64,000 nt of DNA from Uranotaenia lowii (Eukaryota; Arthropoda; Insecta; Diptera; Culicidae). Under the pieces are notes generated by a model, which searched no databases, was not told the origin of the DNA, and saw only the letters and a list, made by a program, of their open reading frames with translations. Where the stretch lies: contig NC_073691.1 of assembly GCF_029784155.1 (NCBI RefSeq), forward strand, positions 25,123,011 to 25,187,010, read 5' to 3'. This document shows, piece after piece, positions 22,037-33,735 of this stretch (its first letter is position 1; the number at the start of each line of letters is the position of its first letter). Position numbers and translations under genes: made by a program.

Positions 22037-23260
22037 TCACTTATTATTTGCCGCACTGTTCGGATTTGTTTCAGACGTACCGTCTCTGCTAGGCGTACAT
22101 GAAGTGTTCTCCACGTTCCCATTACTGAGGCGCATCTTCAGTATTTTTTTCTTTTGATTCCTGGTGCGAGCGGACTGCATTCCGCTTAGAGTGTTGAGTT
22201 TCTCCGTTCCACTGTCGGATTCCGATGCGTCGTACGATGTAGACTCCGTTTCGACGTTTATTCCACGCCTCTCGCCCTTCCGGTCCCGTTTCAAGCTGCT
22301 TTCCGTCACTTCCATTTGCTCGCTAGCGGTTGAAATTTCCTTCGGCTTCGTGGCATCGTTTTGCAGTAACGAAGATTCTCCGATGATGGGTGTAACATTC
22401 GATGTTGTTTCCAGTGGCTTGTGTGTTCCAGCCCCAGCAGCAGCTGGAAGTGAGTTCCGTCTTGGTTTAGAATCCGGGAATAACACATTCAGGTTCGTCA
22501 ATTCACTCTGAGCGGCTACATTTTCTGTAGTCGCTAGAGGAGATGTGTTATGAACTCTCACTTTTGTCCACACGCTTGCTACTTGACTGTACGTAGGTTG
22601 CGTTTGGACAGTATCAGCGTTGACCACGTGGCTTATCTCATCATCGTTGGTGAGGCGTAATCTGTCGTTAACCGATCGTCTACTCGAACAATCGGCTTTT
22701 AAATGACCAACATTACCGCATTGGAAGCACTTGTTGATAAGGCCTTCGTAGAATATACGGGCACGAATGTTGCGAACGTGCACTGATGCTGGGATCTCCA
22801 CTCCTTCGTTAAGCTGGATATATACTCCTCTCACCGAAGTCCAAATCGGGAAACCCGTTTCCGCCCCATACTTTTCGCGAACCGTTCTTTGAACTTTCCC
22901 AAATCTCGCCATAACCGACCAAACTTCTCGATCTTCAATTTCTGGTGGTAAATTGAAGAGCCGAACATAACGAACCACTGCATTGGCTGCGGATAATTCC
23001 ACTTCACAACTAGAGTGTTCATCGAAACAAAAAACCATAGTACCACGATGGTTATCCAATATGGCTTTCAGGTCACTTTCAGATTTGAACTTAACAATCA
23101 CCGAGAGTTCCAATTTTTCTTTGTACATGGCCAGTAACATGTCATGTTTCAAACCAAGCTTCGTCTTGATAAATTCGAATATTTGCTTGTCATTTGGTTC
23201 TTTGCATCCACGTGGGAAACGAATGCGCAGCGAATTAGATTTTAGCTCCAAGTCCGCCAT
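22037..23260 (-). CDS. L1/Tx1 ORF1: nucleic-acid-binding gag-like protein (407 residues)
   Basis: This is the RNA-binding partner of ORF2, expected to form the ribonucleoprotein. The first ~175 residues form a folded region with VRYVRLFNLPPEIEDREVW, similar in style to RRM-like domains of L1/Tx1 ORF1 proteins. One CCHC zinc knuckle (CFQCGNVGHLKADC) is at about 178-191. The remaining half is low-complexity, rich in S, T, N and E, with basic clusters KRDRKGERR and RNQKKKILKMR that could be nuclear-localisation or RNA-binding segments. The frame is open from ATG to stop. A coiled coil, typical of vertebrate L1 ORF1, is not apparent. Confidence 0.85.
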   Translation of the reverse strand: MADLELKSNSLRIRFPRGCKEPNDKQIFEFIKTKLGLKHDMLLAMYKEKLELSVIVKFKSESDLKAILDNHRGTMVFCFDEHSSCEVELSAANAVVRYVRLFNLPPEIEDREVWSVMARFGKVQRTVREKYGAETGFPIWTSVRGVYIQLNEGVEIPASVHVRNIRARIFYEGLINKCFQCGNVGHLKADCSSRRSVNDRLRLTNDDEISHVVNADTVQTQPTYSQVASVWTKVRVHNTSPLATTENVAAQSELTNLNVLFPDSKPRRNSLPAAAGAGTHKPLETTSNVTPIIGESSLLQNDATKPKEISTASEQMEVTESSLKRDRKGERRGINVETESTSYDASESDSGTEKLNTLSGMQSARTRNQKKKILKMRLSNGNVENTSCTPSRDGTSETNPNSAANNK

Positions 23261-23558
23261 CTTCCTTTATGTTCACTTTAATAAACTCCAGTAACAAAGG
23301 TATAGATCAGCACTTGGCTGAGAACTTTTACAAAAGGCACTCAGACTAGCCAGTGTGTATAACGCGTCTGACTTGCACGAGATCTAAACACGAACTGAGA
23401 AGGGGTCATCCGAAAATCTGAAACCATTTTTCATCCTTCCTGGTCCTAATGAGCATCCATGCCAAATTTCAGACCTCTAGCTCTTAAGACGGCTGAGTCT
23501 ATAGAGGACAAACAAACAAACAAACAAACATACAGAAATTGCTTTTTATATATATAGA

Positions 23559-26336
23559 CTAGCAGACCCGGTAAACTTCGTTCTACCATGTTAAACTTGG
23601 CGTCCTTCTTTTCCGTTTACTCGAATTTAATTCTATCGGAATCAAACCAAAGAAATTTAACTCAATTCTACGGGTCTTTACATAAATTATCAAAACATTA
23701 CCTTCAGTCAATCTTACGTGCATCTTACATGAATACTTTTCATTTACTTTTCTTTGATTCGTATGCTTTGAATATTCCCGAATGGTATCAGGTATCAGCT
23801 TTCCGTTGGAAATTTGATTTTTTCAGCACTCAACGTAACCATCAAACTTGGCAAGATTCATGCTAAAAAAATTCACTTTTTGTAACTTGCTCCATTAATA
23901 ACTATATGTTGATAATATCTATGTTTCATTCTTGAATATCATTTAGTTGATTTACTCCGCTTTGCTCGAGTTCACTTTAAGGTTGAAATCAAAATCAAAA
24001 GTTTCTCAATAATTGAAATTTATCGCATATGATATTTTATGGAAAAAGAATTTTGAATATCGGGACCATTTTTGGAGTATTTGCCCAATATTCTACCTAT
24101 CGCAGCACTTTCAGCTCCCGAGTAACTTTAGGTGGTATATTTTTAAAAACTGCAGAAATAAAAAAAATACATTAGAGATGATTCTTTACTGACCATTTTC
24201 ATCAGCAGCAGTGGAAATTAATATCCATATGTTCATCAAAACCATGTCCAAAAAAAGTTCGCCGTTTTATTATTTGTTTAAGCAAAAAAATTCTTTAAAC
24301 ATTTACCCAATTAATCAAGAAAACGATCAGTTTTGAATGGGAAAAAAATTTGTATAGATTTTTTACTTAAACCGAATTACAGCATTTTTATTTGGATTTT
24401 TATCCCAATGGACATATCTGCCAATTTAAACCATTGTTTTTAAAGATTCTTACTGAAGCATTGGGGTGTTCTGATTTAAAAATTTCCTGAACAGATTCAA
24501 TAAAATTTGATTGAAATGCAGGTTTTTAAAAATTAAAAAGACCGAAAAGAGGTAACCTGTTAAGGCTACGATGATTTCATGAGTTCATTCGTTTTCTCTA
24601 GAAGTTTTCATTTAAATATACCTCGAAATCTTTGAAAATATTAAAGAGTCTTTCGGCTATCATCACAGTTCAACTTTCATATTCCTTCAAAAAGAAATAT
24701 CTTAGTATACATTTGTCCCATTTATTGATGCAACTGGAAAGACTTTACTCTTTTTCAGATGCGTCAGTGTAAAGACTTCAAAATGAATTAAATACTTGTT
24801 CCTGTTTGTCTTTTTTATCAACTTTCATTGATATATCTGCAGTTTTTCTCCAGAATGAAAAAATGCTTGGTACTTCAATTTCACTGAATACTGTTTTACC
24901 ATATGACCTTCATTTACAAAGACATTTAAAAATTTTGATTATCCGCTTCAGTTTCAACACTCGGGATACCCTTTCTGACCTTTTTGGAAAAAAATTCTTA
25001 AAAGGTATATGTTTAATGGCTGAAAGGCGCATTGCCACTTGCTTCACCGTGTGAAATGACAGGAGTTAATGTTATTTTCGGCACTTTCAGGTTATAATAA
25101 AAACTTATCAAAAAAAATTCTGCTTCTGCTATCAAAAAATAATGTTTCTCGAATATCAATTATAAAAAAGCGGATCTAAAGTCTCGTCTTTGTAGCCAAA
25201 ATATAGTAAACAAAAACACACGTTTATGTTAAGTACGTACTTGAATTCTGTGTAAGCAAACAGTGAACCTGTAAACAGTTTTTCGGTGAATGATTTGACA
25301 AAAAAGTTGAGTTTTTTAAGTCCGATTTTTTATTTGGGCTCAACCATTTATAGATGAAGAAATAATGTATAAATTTTTTTGTATATGTTGAACGTTTGCA
25401 CTTGTTCTAAATAAAAGCCTCTAATGTATGTATGTTTTAACTGAAAATTCTTCTTATTTTATTGATGACTTTCACTAAAGCTTGCAAAAAATCAAAAAAA
25501 TCTTTGCATTAGACCTTAAAATAAACTTCAATCGTGTATAATCCTTTTTGAAGGACAGGCTCTTGTTCAGTTCAAATGTGTGTTCATCTTCAACGGATTT
25601 TGTTGTTGTTCTGTAAATTTGGAAGCACTTCAGATATCTTCAGTCGAGCACAGTTGTACACGTTCGAAAACATTTTCTATCGTATTGGATTATTAAATTG
25701 TATGTAAATTTTCCCACTTTCATTTTTTTAAATGTCCGCAAAGAGTCAAACCATTATTTTATATGCATCAGTACTTAATTCAGATTTTTCAGACAACAAT
25801 TTCTTCTGATATTAAAATAGTTTCATTTTTTTAAATCGTTTAAATGGTTTTGATTTGATAGGCAAAATATCGATCTGGGCGTCATGCATTACTATGTGCT
25901 GTACAAATGATGTAGGAATCGAGTAGATAAAAACACATGAAGGCTGCATATCGCCACCACATGCATTGAAATTATGCTTGGTTTAGAAATGCGCGCCCAA
26001 ATATTTCAACTAATCAGTATGCTATGCCTTGGTTGCTATCCTTTCTCGACGTTTGCTGGCGACGCCTCAACCATGGAGATGAAAAACAAACCGCCCGCCC
26101 GGCGCCCAATGGAAAGAAAATCTCGAAAAAATTGAAGGCCATGACTTTAATTTGATTCAAAAAACTACAAACTCAATTATTACGGACAATTGATGCCACT
26201 TTTTGTTATTTTTATTCAATATAAACCGATTCGCATGCCCACAGAATATTCTAAAAATAACTTCACTCGTATCGTTCGGGTAATTTCGGAGGAGTAGTAC
26301 TACAAACACCGTTACAAGAGAATTTTATATAATAGA
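23559..26336 (-). mobile_element. Helitron H2, old non-autonomous copy directly abutting H1
   Basis: The 3' end on the minus strand (GTTTACCGGGTCTGCTAG, ending at 23,559) is followed immediately by TC of H1, a head-to-tail junction. The 5' end is TCTATTATATAAAATT at 26,336, preceded by A on that strand. The interior matches H3 and H4: the ATATATCTGCAG segment near 24,830 matches 58,797, and the TGTGCTGTACAAATGA module near 25,895 matches 55,967 and 59,849. It has no coding capacity and is more diverged than H3/H4. Confidence 0.65.
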
Positions 26337-26835
26337 TTGACATTTTTGAAAAAAAAAAAAGTTTTGAATGAAAGACTTTTTTTTTGATATTTTTGACATT
26401 TTCTGCATCTTTGAAATTTTTTTTCAATTTAAAAAAAATATTTTTCAGATTTTCAACATGTTAAAGACATTTTTAAAAATTCAGCAATTTTTGGGTTTAT
26501 ATTTGTATTTTTATATTTTTTACATTTCTGACATTTTTTACATTATAAAGTGTTTGCGTTTAACACACTTAAATTTTTTGCACGTTTTACATAATTGAAC
26601 TTTTCGATATCTTTAACATTCTTTGCAGTTTAGACAATTTGAATAAATTTTTCAAATCAAATAATTGTAAAGCGACTTTTTTCACATTTTTTTAACTTTT
26701 TGGTATTTTTTTCATTTATGACGTTTTTAATTTTCGACATTTTAAAAAAATGTCGAAAATTTTAAATGTTGAATTTGTTAACAGTTCTGATATTTTTTCA
26801 CACTAAACATACCGACACTTTTTATATACCTATTT
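26337..26835. repeat. Degenerate GACATTTTT-type tract, right part
   Basis: T-rich sequence with repeated GACATTTT or CATTTTT words, matching the style of 13,540-13,901 on the other side of the H1-H2 pair. It includes a hairpin at about 26,729-26,763 (TTTTCGACATTTT against AAAATGTCGAAAA). Confidence 0.5.
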
Positions 26836-26844
26836 ATACTGCCG

Positions 26845-27085
26845 GGCAGGGTTGCCAACATTTTTTTTCTTCAAAAATCATGGACGGGTGAAATAAAAAT
26901 CAGGCAACGTCAAAGTAACGGATATTTCGCTGAAAGGCATGACCTTTTTTTTTTGGTCGTCGATCCTCATTTTCACTTCAGCAATGGTATCTAATGCATT
27001 TTCTTCCAATGATCAGGTTGTCAGGCAGAGTATCGAAAAATCAGGCAAATCCTGAAAAAACAGACACATTGGCATCTCTGCTGCA
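26845..27085. mobile_element. Possible short MITE with GGTTGCCAA-type ends
   Basis: Left end GCAGGGTTGCCAACAT; right end, reversed, GCAGAGATGCCAATGT. The inverted match is imperfect. The interior repeats ATCAGGCAA and AAATCCTG and has no ORF. It resembles the better supported elements at 27,577 and 28,724. Confidence 0.45.
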
Positions 27086-27576
27086 GGGGGCCCCAAACAC
27101 ATTTTCCACTCAAACTTTCTTGTTTCTCAGCCGACTTTTACAAAAATCATAGTTTTGGAAAGTTTGTAACGTGACTCAAATAAAACTTTTTGACAATATT
27201 CAGTTATAATAATTTATTTCAAAGTAATTCAAAGTCTAAGATTTTTTTTGTTTTCGAAAAACATGCTTCGGGGAAAAAGTAAGGTAAGGTTAGTGGTTTT
27301 AGGATTTGTAAGATGCTAGCCATCATCCTCGAAAGAACTGCGCTTAGAGTTAAGAAAAAAGGAATCTCTTCGAGGAAACATCAAGTTCATTGAGATCCTG
27401 TATGTGTTTCTGTTCGTTAAAAACACAAATCAAATAAGCAAAATTTTGCTGGCCAAATAACCCAGTTCTACCCGAACTTCCCCGGATATTTAAAAACAAA
27501 TGGGAAAGGTTAGGTCCGGCATGGCATGAATAAACCCTAATATAACAATAAAACAAACATATAAACGGTTCAGCCC

Positions 27577-28453
27577 GGCCCGGTTGCCCAAATTTTGTTG
27601 GAAAATTTTATTTATGGATTGATTTATGAATTTATGATTATGATTGATCTGGATTCATTCACATTTTTTTTGGAGAATTGCAAAAAATTCAAATAACATC
27701 AATAGAATGTTTAATTTTGTCACCTAAAGAAGAAATTTTTCAAGCTAGATTTATTAAAATAAACATAAACGATTTTTTGGGAGCCTGAAATATGACCCAA
27801 ATCTGATTTTTTTTTGATAAAAAAATAATGATTCCATTTTTTTTTCGTGATTTTTTTTGAATATTTCCTGGTTTTTTGTAAAATTTTCTCGATTATTGCC
27901 CGGATTTTGATTTCAAAAATTGGGAAATAGAATTCTTGAATTTTTGAATAGGTTTTGGATGAAATAGCCCAGATTTGTTAGGCCCAAATACGTGCGGGAG
28001 AATTTCTGGGATTCTTAAGCTTAGTTCACCAGATTTTGATGCAAATTTTAAGATTTCAACCATCGATGAAATTAGGTTTCCTTTTTTGTTACTAAGGAAT
28101 TCTTTATATTTAAGGATATATTTTATAAAGTTTTCATTTAACACGAAAAACTATTGATGTAAAAGAACTTAAAAATAATAAATTATTAAATAGTATTTTA
28201 AAATAATATTTTTAATTTTTTATTCATGCATTGTTTGAGAAAAAATGTATTAGAAATAATAGGTCAACAAAACTCCCCCATAAGATCTTTGCAAGATCGA
28301 TCTTTTATATTTTTGGGAAACTTCGTTATTGGACCCAAAATCAAAAATAATAACAACTCAATTAGAGTTTTTTTTGTAAGATTTTGCCAAAAAAAGTGAA
28401 TAAATCCGGACAAAATCTGATTTTTTTTAAACCGAAATCCAGGCAACCGGGCC
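27577..28453. mobile_element. MITE with perfect 12-bp GGCCCGGTTGCC inverted ends
   Basis: GGCCCGGTTGCC at 27,577-27,588 is mirrored by GGCAACCGGGCC at 28,442-28,453. The 877-bp interior has no significant ORF and contains words such as CCCGGATTTTGAT and CCAGATTTG, also seen in the neighbouring element at 28,724. No target duplication is evident. Confidence 0.7.
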
Positions 28454-28723
28454 AGACTTTCCCTAAATTTTTAAAATATTTGGTCAAATCCGAGTTAAAC
28501 CGGACAACCTGGTAAAGGTATCAAAATATTGCCCAGAACTGAATCTTGAAATCTCCGGAATAAACAGGAAAATCGGATCGAAAATGAACCGATTTAATCG
28601 ATTTTTCTTAGGCTAGAGAAACGATTAAAAAAATCGAAAATTTGAGTTCAAATGATCGATCTTGCTAAGATCGATCCTACCACAGATCCTATATGAGAAA
28701 TCGTTCGAGAAATCTATATAAAC

Positions 28724-29113
28724 TAAGGTTGCCAGATTGCTCGGTTTTATCCTGGTCTGCCCGGATTTCTTTGAAAAAAAAAGCCTGGAACTGCCCGGAT
28801 TTATTGACTTCATTTGCCAACACGAAAAAAAAACAAACAAATTGTGATGTAAACATTTTTATTTATGCATCCAAAATGAATTTTTTTTTTCGAGTAACTT
28901 ATGTAAAAATAATCGTAAAATTTTTTTCAAAGTCTAAAATACAATTTAAAAACTGCTGATGAAAAAAAAAATTGTTCTCGAGTCTTTTTTTCTTGATTTG
29001 AATAGAGTTATTCGACATTTTGAAATCAATTGTCCGGATTTGGTCAGGTTTTTAGGCAAAATAGTCCGGTTTTGTCCTGCCCGGGTACGTGCTAAAAAAA
29101 TCTGGCAACCTTA
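28724..29113. mobile_element. MITE with perfect 15-bp TAAGGTTGCCAGATT inverted ends
   Basis: TAAGGTTGCCAGATT (28,724-28,738) is mirrored at 29,099-29,113. ATATAAA occurs on both flanks (28,716-28,722, one base from the end, and 29,114-29,120), which may be a target duplication. The interior holds CTGCCCGGAT-type words on both sides and no ORF. Confidence 0.75.
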
Positions 29114-29644
29114 ATATAAATCCCTGTTGATTATTATTGTACCAATAAAGTTTGACTAACTCTCGATCTTTTCAGGAAATATCCTGAAGAATGACATTTT
29201 TCGCGAATCTTGTATTTCTACCCGGTCACTAATTTATGGTTAACTAATCAAGTTTTTAAAAAAGAGCACATTCATTGCAGAACACTTGCAGAAGAGTAAA
29301 ATAAAATAAAATCAGTGATAATTGAAAACCGTTCATTATTGAAAAAAAATCCCATTCTGTAATTTTGTTTAGGAGCAGCTTCGGCTTTTCTTAAGTGAAA
29401 CAGTGTAAATACTCAAAAAGTGTACATATAATGTGTTTATAAAGTCCACTCTAACTATTTTCAAACATTTATGATTTTTTTTAACCAGAATAAAGCTCAG
29501 ATTCCAAACATCTCAACGAAGATAAACATTTTCTAAAAGAGCAACTTGTCATGAAAGCCCAACCCAACTCATCATTACTCAGCACCGCGCTGTCACTCAG
29601 GCTCATCAATTAGCCACAAGTTAGATTATAGAACTTAAACCCGC

Positions 29645-30099
29645 GCAGACTTTTATGGCAAAATTATAGCAAATTGTGCTATCACGCTCTGAGAGCCAAA
29701 TATGCTCTCATTTTGCTTGACATAAGGTGGTACACAGCAAAAATGAGAGCTCAAATTTTCATACTTGGTTAGCAAAGTGATACCTTATTTTGCTAAAAGT
29801 GAGACCTTATTTACACCTCGTTTTTTGAGAGCTTGGAGAGCACAATCATGCCAATATTAGGCATCATAAAAATTTTGTTTACAGCAAAATTTGGCATCCT
29901 TTACCTCTCAAAATTTATTAAAAACGAGGTATCGTTTAGGCTCAAAATTAGTTAAATTTGGCAGTACGCTGCTATTCACGTATGAAAATTTTGCTCTCAT
30001 TTTAGCTGTGTATAGCCTTATCCCCAAGAAAAATGAGAGAAAATTTGACACTTAAAGCGTGATAGCAAAATTTTCTATAATTTTGTTGAAAAAGTATGC
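29645..30099. mobile_element. Foldback MITE (about 455 bp) with long imperfect inverted ends
   Basis: The left end GCAGACTTTTATGGCAAAAT continues into TTGTGCTATCACGC and CTCTCATTTTGCTT. The right end, reversed, reads GCATACTTTTTCAACAAAAT, then TTTTGCTATCACGC and CTCTCATTTTTCTT, so pairing extends over at least 80 bp. AAAATGAGAG-type words repeat inside. It has no coding capacity. Confidence 0.7.
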
Positions 30100-30763
30100 T
30101 AGGGTAATCGAATCTGCTAATAGAATCTGCTAACGATAAAGCGCCTTTGTATAGGCAATGAGTGGGATACAGATTATGGAAGTAACAACAAAGTTTATAT
30201 TAAACAAAATGAGTGTGTAGTCTACACAAAGGCGTTTAAATCAACAAAACCTGTTCTTAAATCTGCAAGAATGACGTCATTAAGAACCATTGAGAATACC
30301 TATGATAATAATAGCAAATAAGTCAAATGGCACGATTGATCTCCAATTGTCTGATTTGCAACAAAATAGTTTTAAAATCTCATTTGTGATCTTTTGTTTC
30401 TCAATATTTCAAGTTCAACTAATTTCAGAGAAGTACTTACCTAAAATAAAAATATAGATGAGTATAGACGTTCATCTGGTAATTCCTCAGTGCTGCCATC
30501 TGTAATATCCAGTGACTTTTTTTACAACATACTCGTCTTGTCGTTCGCAGGTTTTCCGTCATTGAAACCCTATGGTCGATCAAAATTCTCCATCGAAATA
30601 GTCCAAATTAAAAAGCTGAGATTTATTCCACAACAGTTCCTCTATTGAATTAAGACGCTTAATTCCGAATCGTTCATTCACATTCGTTCCACTATGACAA
30701 CCTAAAAGAATTAACCAATTGAAGATTTTTTTTAAGATCGAGAAGTCACACTAGCCTAGATGC

Positions 30764-31120
30764 CGAAACGAGACATGATTCAATTCTCCCGAACCATATG
30801 AGAGATCTTCTACTGCACGTGAAACTGTCTTTATATTTATGTAACTTCGTAAATTTCAAACAGAAAGGCCAATATAATCAGTGCCTCGGACTAGAACTGC
30901 ATGAAACTTAAAGTCAGATTGCTTTAGACCAGGTACTTTACCGATAGTGCACCTCTTTTAGTTTTTTTGCTCACTGTTCAGGCCTGCAGATGAGAATAGA
31001 AATTCATCGCAATTCCTGTTTTTATTTTACATCAAACCTCATTGTGTTACGCAAATATTAAGACAGATTAATGGGCAGTAGAAGGTATGGTTCGGGAGAA
31101 TTGAAACATGTCTCGTTTCG
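30764..31120. repeat. 35-bp inverted repeat 357 bp across
   Basis: 30,764-30,798 (starting CGAAACGAGACATG) and 31,086-31,120 are inverted copies with one mismatch. The spacer of about 290 bp is noncoding. It is either a small DNA element or an inverted duplication. Confidence 0.8.
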
Positions 31121-33420
31121 TAATCTTGGTATAATGGTACGAGAAAAAAAAAACAAACTTACCCTAAAAATTAAGGCAGCAGCTTCGCGAAAACAAACAG
31201 CTACAGCAAATTATGATTGAACTTCTTCTTCATGCAGCAGCCAGGCTTCAACCATTGCAACGGATCAAACAGGATTGTGTTCGATAAGCAAACACATAAT
31301 GCATCTTCCTGGGCTGGGATGGTTCCAGATTGTCTCAACTTTCATCCAAATTCATGAAACTGTCCGATTTTCGAAACCAAGTTGAACACAGTTCCTCTTT
31401 AAAGTACACATTGTAGGCTGTTTTCCGCTTCAAGCTTCTTGGAAACTCCCGGTAATCTTGAGTCACGACAAAGCCTTAATTGAAATCAGAAAAGGAATAA
31501 ACGTATTTGGATAAAGTTAATTTCTGAACAATTTCGTCATACCGTAACAACTTACCCATCTTCGATTTTAAGCAGCGATGAAAACGCTGATGAATCTTTC
31601 ACGGTGGTTAATTCGGCTTCAACTGGACTGAATCCAACACATAAAACGTCGCGACACTGGAAAACATCCCAAAATAGGGGCCCAATTGAAGTTTATCAGC
31701 TGCTGACTCCACTTGTAAACAAGAATAATTTGTTTATGTATACCCTGTTTGGTTCAGTAACATGGAATATATGGCTTGTGATAAGTTTTCGAATAGAGAA
31801 TTTAATATAAATACACTTTCTTTTCCTCTTAGAAATAGTTCATCCAGTGACCTTTTATAAAACAAAATACTGTTTTTATAAAAAAAAGCTCAAATTCATT
31901 TTTTGCATACAGCAGTCATTCAGTAAGTAGAAACGCAATAATAATCAAAACATCCAACATACCTTTTGATATAGCAACGTTTGATGGCCATGGTTTAAGC
32001 GACCAGATACTGCTCGATTAATAAGAAAATTCTAGTAGTATTTAACATGCAACGCAATCATTCCTGCACGGGTACGGGAAAATGTAAATAGTGTCAAGTT
32101 AACTTTTAATTAATGAGTTGAGTTGAAATTCTATGTTTGAGCACTTTCGCTATTATTTTCTCCGGTTACGTCAAAAGTTATAGGAAAGGCTAATGTCCTC
32201 AAGCAGGAGAGTATAAACGAAGATTTTACTTGCCGGAAATTGCGGAACGATGCTTTTTTTGTTGATGTTACTGAACCGATCGATGGAGATTCATCAAGAC
32301 CGGATAAGGAAACAAAGAACGCCTGTGATAAACAAAGTATTCAACGAACCAAGTAAAAATAGAGCTTAAACAAATCCTTCCGAAATAATCCGTCAAATAA
32401 ACAGTGTAATAGCTAATTTACAATCAGTAATAAAAGAGTTTTTTTTTTAAATTTTGTCCCAGATTCAAAAAAGTCAATCGGAAAATAAAAGTACAATACA
32501 TTAGAAAATTATGATGTTTGAAGAGATTCCAGTCACAGCGGGAACTTCCTTTGCCAGGAGATATTGCACTATTGGAAGATAAATGCTTTCGAACAACTTG
32601 TTCTAGGAATCCGATTCCAGTATGATTGTAACCGTAATCAGAATAATATTCGACAACTCACTATTTTGAAAAATTGAAAGTCCAGTGTTAAACAATTTAG
32701 GTTTCATAAGTTGGCAAATGTTGTAATGTTTTGTCACGCCAGATGTTTCCAATATTCTAATAGTTATCGTGACATTATGAAAAGTCCCACTTATAACAAA
32801 TTAAAGTTATGTTTTAAATATCGATTAATTTTAGGGGTGTATGTTTCCTATTTACATATGTATGTCTGTATAAATAAATACTTTACACTAAAAGAATTAA
32901 CACATATATAATTGAGTATACTTTGTGATTTCAATCAAATATTTACGATCAGAAAATATATTGTACATTCTAGTCATGAAAACGTTATTTTAATTTTTTT
33001 TGACAATTCTTTGAGATGGATTCGTTCCAAGGTTGATTTGAACTTGGGTTCACTAGGTATTATAAATTTTAAAAAATACAAATGTATCATATAAATTTTA
33101 CAAAATAATGATATTGCTGTTGTTATAAAAATAAAATGTAAAAATGAACACCTGGATAACATTTTTTTAATTGTATTTAATAATGCTCGTTAATTGACTA
33201 AAAATCGACTATCGACTTAATTTGTTTTCCAATTGCTTTTGGTCGATACCTAGGTGATTTTCGAAAGACAATTCCGATTGAGCTGAAAATTCGTACAGTT
33301 CAATTATTGCGCCAACATACAAAATATCTATGGCCAGTTTTCGAAATTTAAGTATGATATTTTTTCTATACATCCATTGCCACCCTTCTACAGGTTTTTA
33401 TGTTTGTTATAAAATATTCT
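31121..33420. other. Noncoding, nothing recognised
   Basis: AT-rich DNA with only short ORFs lacking motifs and without convincing splice-site combinations. Confidence 0.4.
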
Positions 33421-33434
33421 TTAAAAAAAAAAAA

Positions 33435-33735
33435 ACCTCAGTCATGCCTGATTTTGCTATCGGTTAAATTTAATACCGAATAATGCCATAATTTTAGTCT
33501 ATTTTACACAAAAAATGAAACCTTAAAAAATATATTCCAAATTATCCTATCCGTTTGCTGTTGACAGCTAAATTTGGTGTCCGCTTGCTGTCATATAATT
33601 TTTATTGAAGCCTTAATGATGCCTAGTTTTGCTGTCGCCTAAAAATTAATAGCAAATTATGCTCTCGGTTTGCTGTTGAAAGCTTACTTTGGTCTTACTT
33701 TGCTATCGATTTGGGCATCAAAGTCTGCTCGGGAA
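33435..33735. mobile_element. Eroded MITE related to the one at 29,645
   Basis: The right end, reversed, reads CGAGCAGACTTTGATGCCC and then CGATAGCAAAG, matching the CGCGCAGACTTTTATGGC and TAGCAAA pattern of the 29,645 element. TTTGCTATC or TTTGCTGT words recur through the interior (33,455, 33,550, 33,635, 33,675, 33,700). The left end is poorly defined. Confidence 0.45.

Larger units (their letters stand above)
18462..23395 (-). mobile_element. L1/Tx1-type non-LTR retrotransposon with two open ORFs
   Basis: In minus-strand order: a 5' UTR (start uncertain, about 23,395), ORF1 (23,260-22,037), a 32-bp gap, ORF2 (22,004-18,792), a 3' UTR of about 140 bp and a compound poly(A) tail. The SLLNTDYK motif of the reverse transcriptase and a two-ORF layout with a CCHC-containing ORF1 point to the L1/Tx1 group. 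Neither ORF is interrupted. It sits inside Helitron H1. The exact 5' end and the target duplication could not be fixed by eye. Confidence 0.85.
13902..23558 (-). mobile_element. Helitron H1, non-autonomous, split by RTE and L1/Tx1 insertions
   Basis: Read on the minus strand, the element starts TCTATATATATAAAA at 23,558 and ends GGGATCAGCTAG at 13,902, followed by T, as Helitrons do (5' TC, 3' CTAG, insertion between A and T). Its 5' part (about 23,400-23,558) has the family's GTTTGTTTGTTTG stretch and ACTCAGCCGTCTTAAGAGC. The 3' part has tandem units of about 145 bp. No RepHel protein is encoded, so it depends on enzymes supplied elsewhere. Without the two inserted LINEs it would be only about 1.3 kb long. 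Confidence 0.7.
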
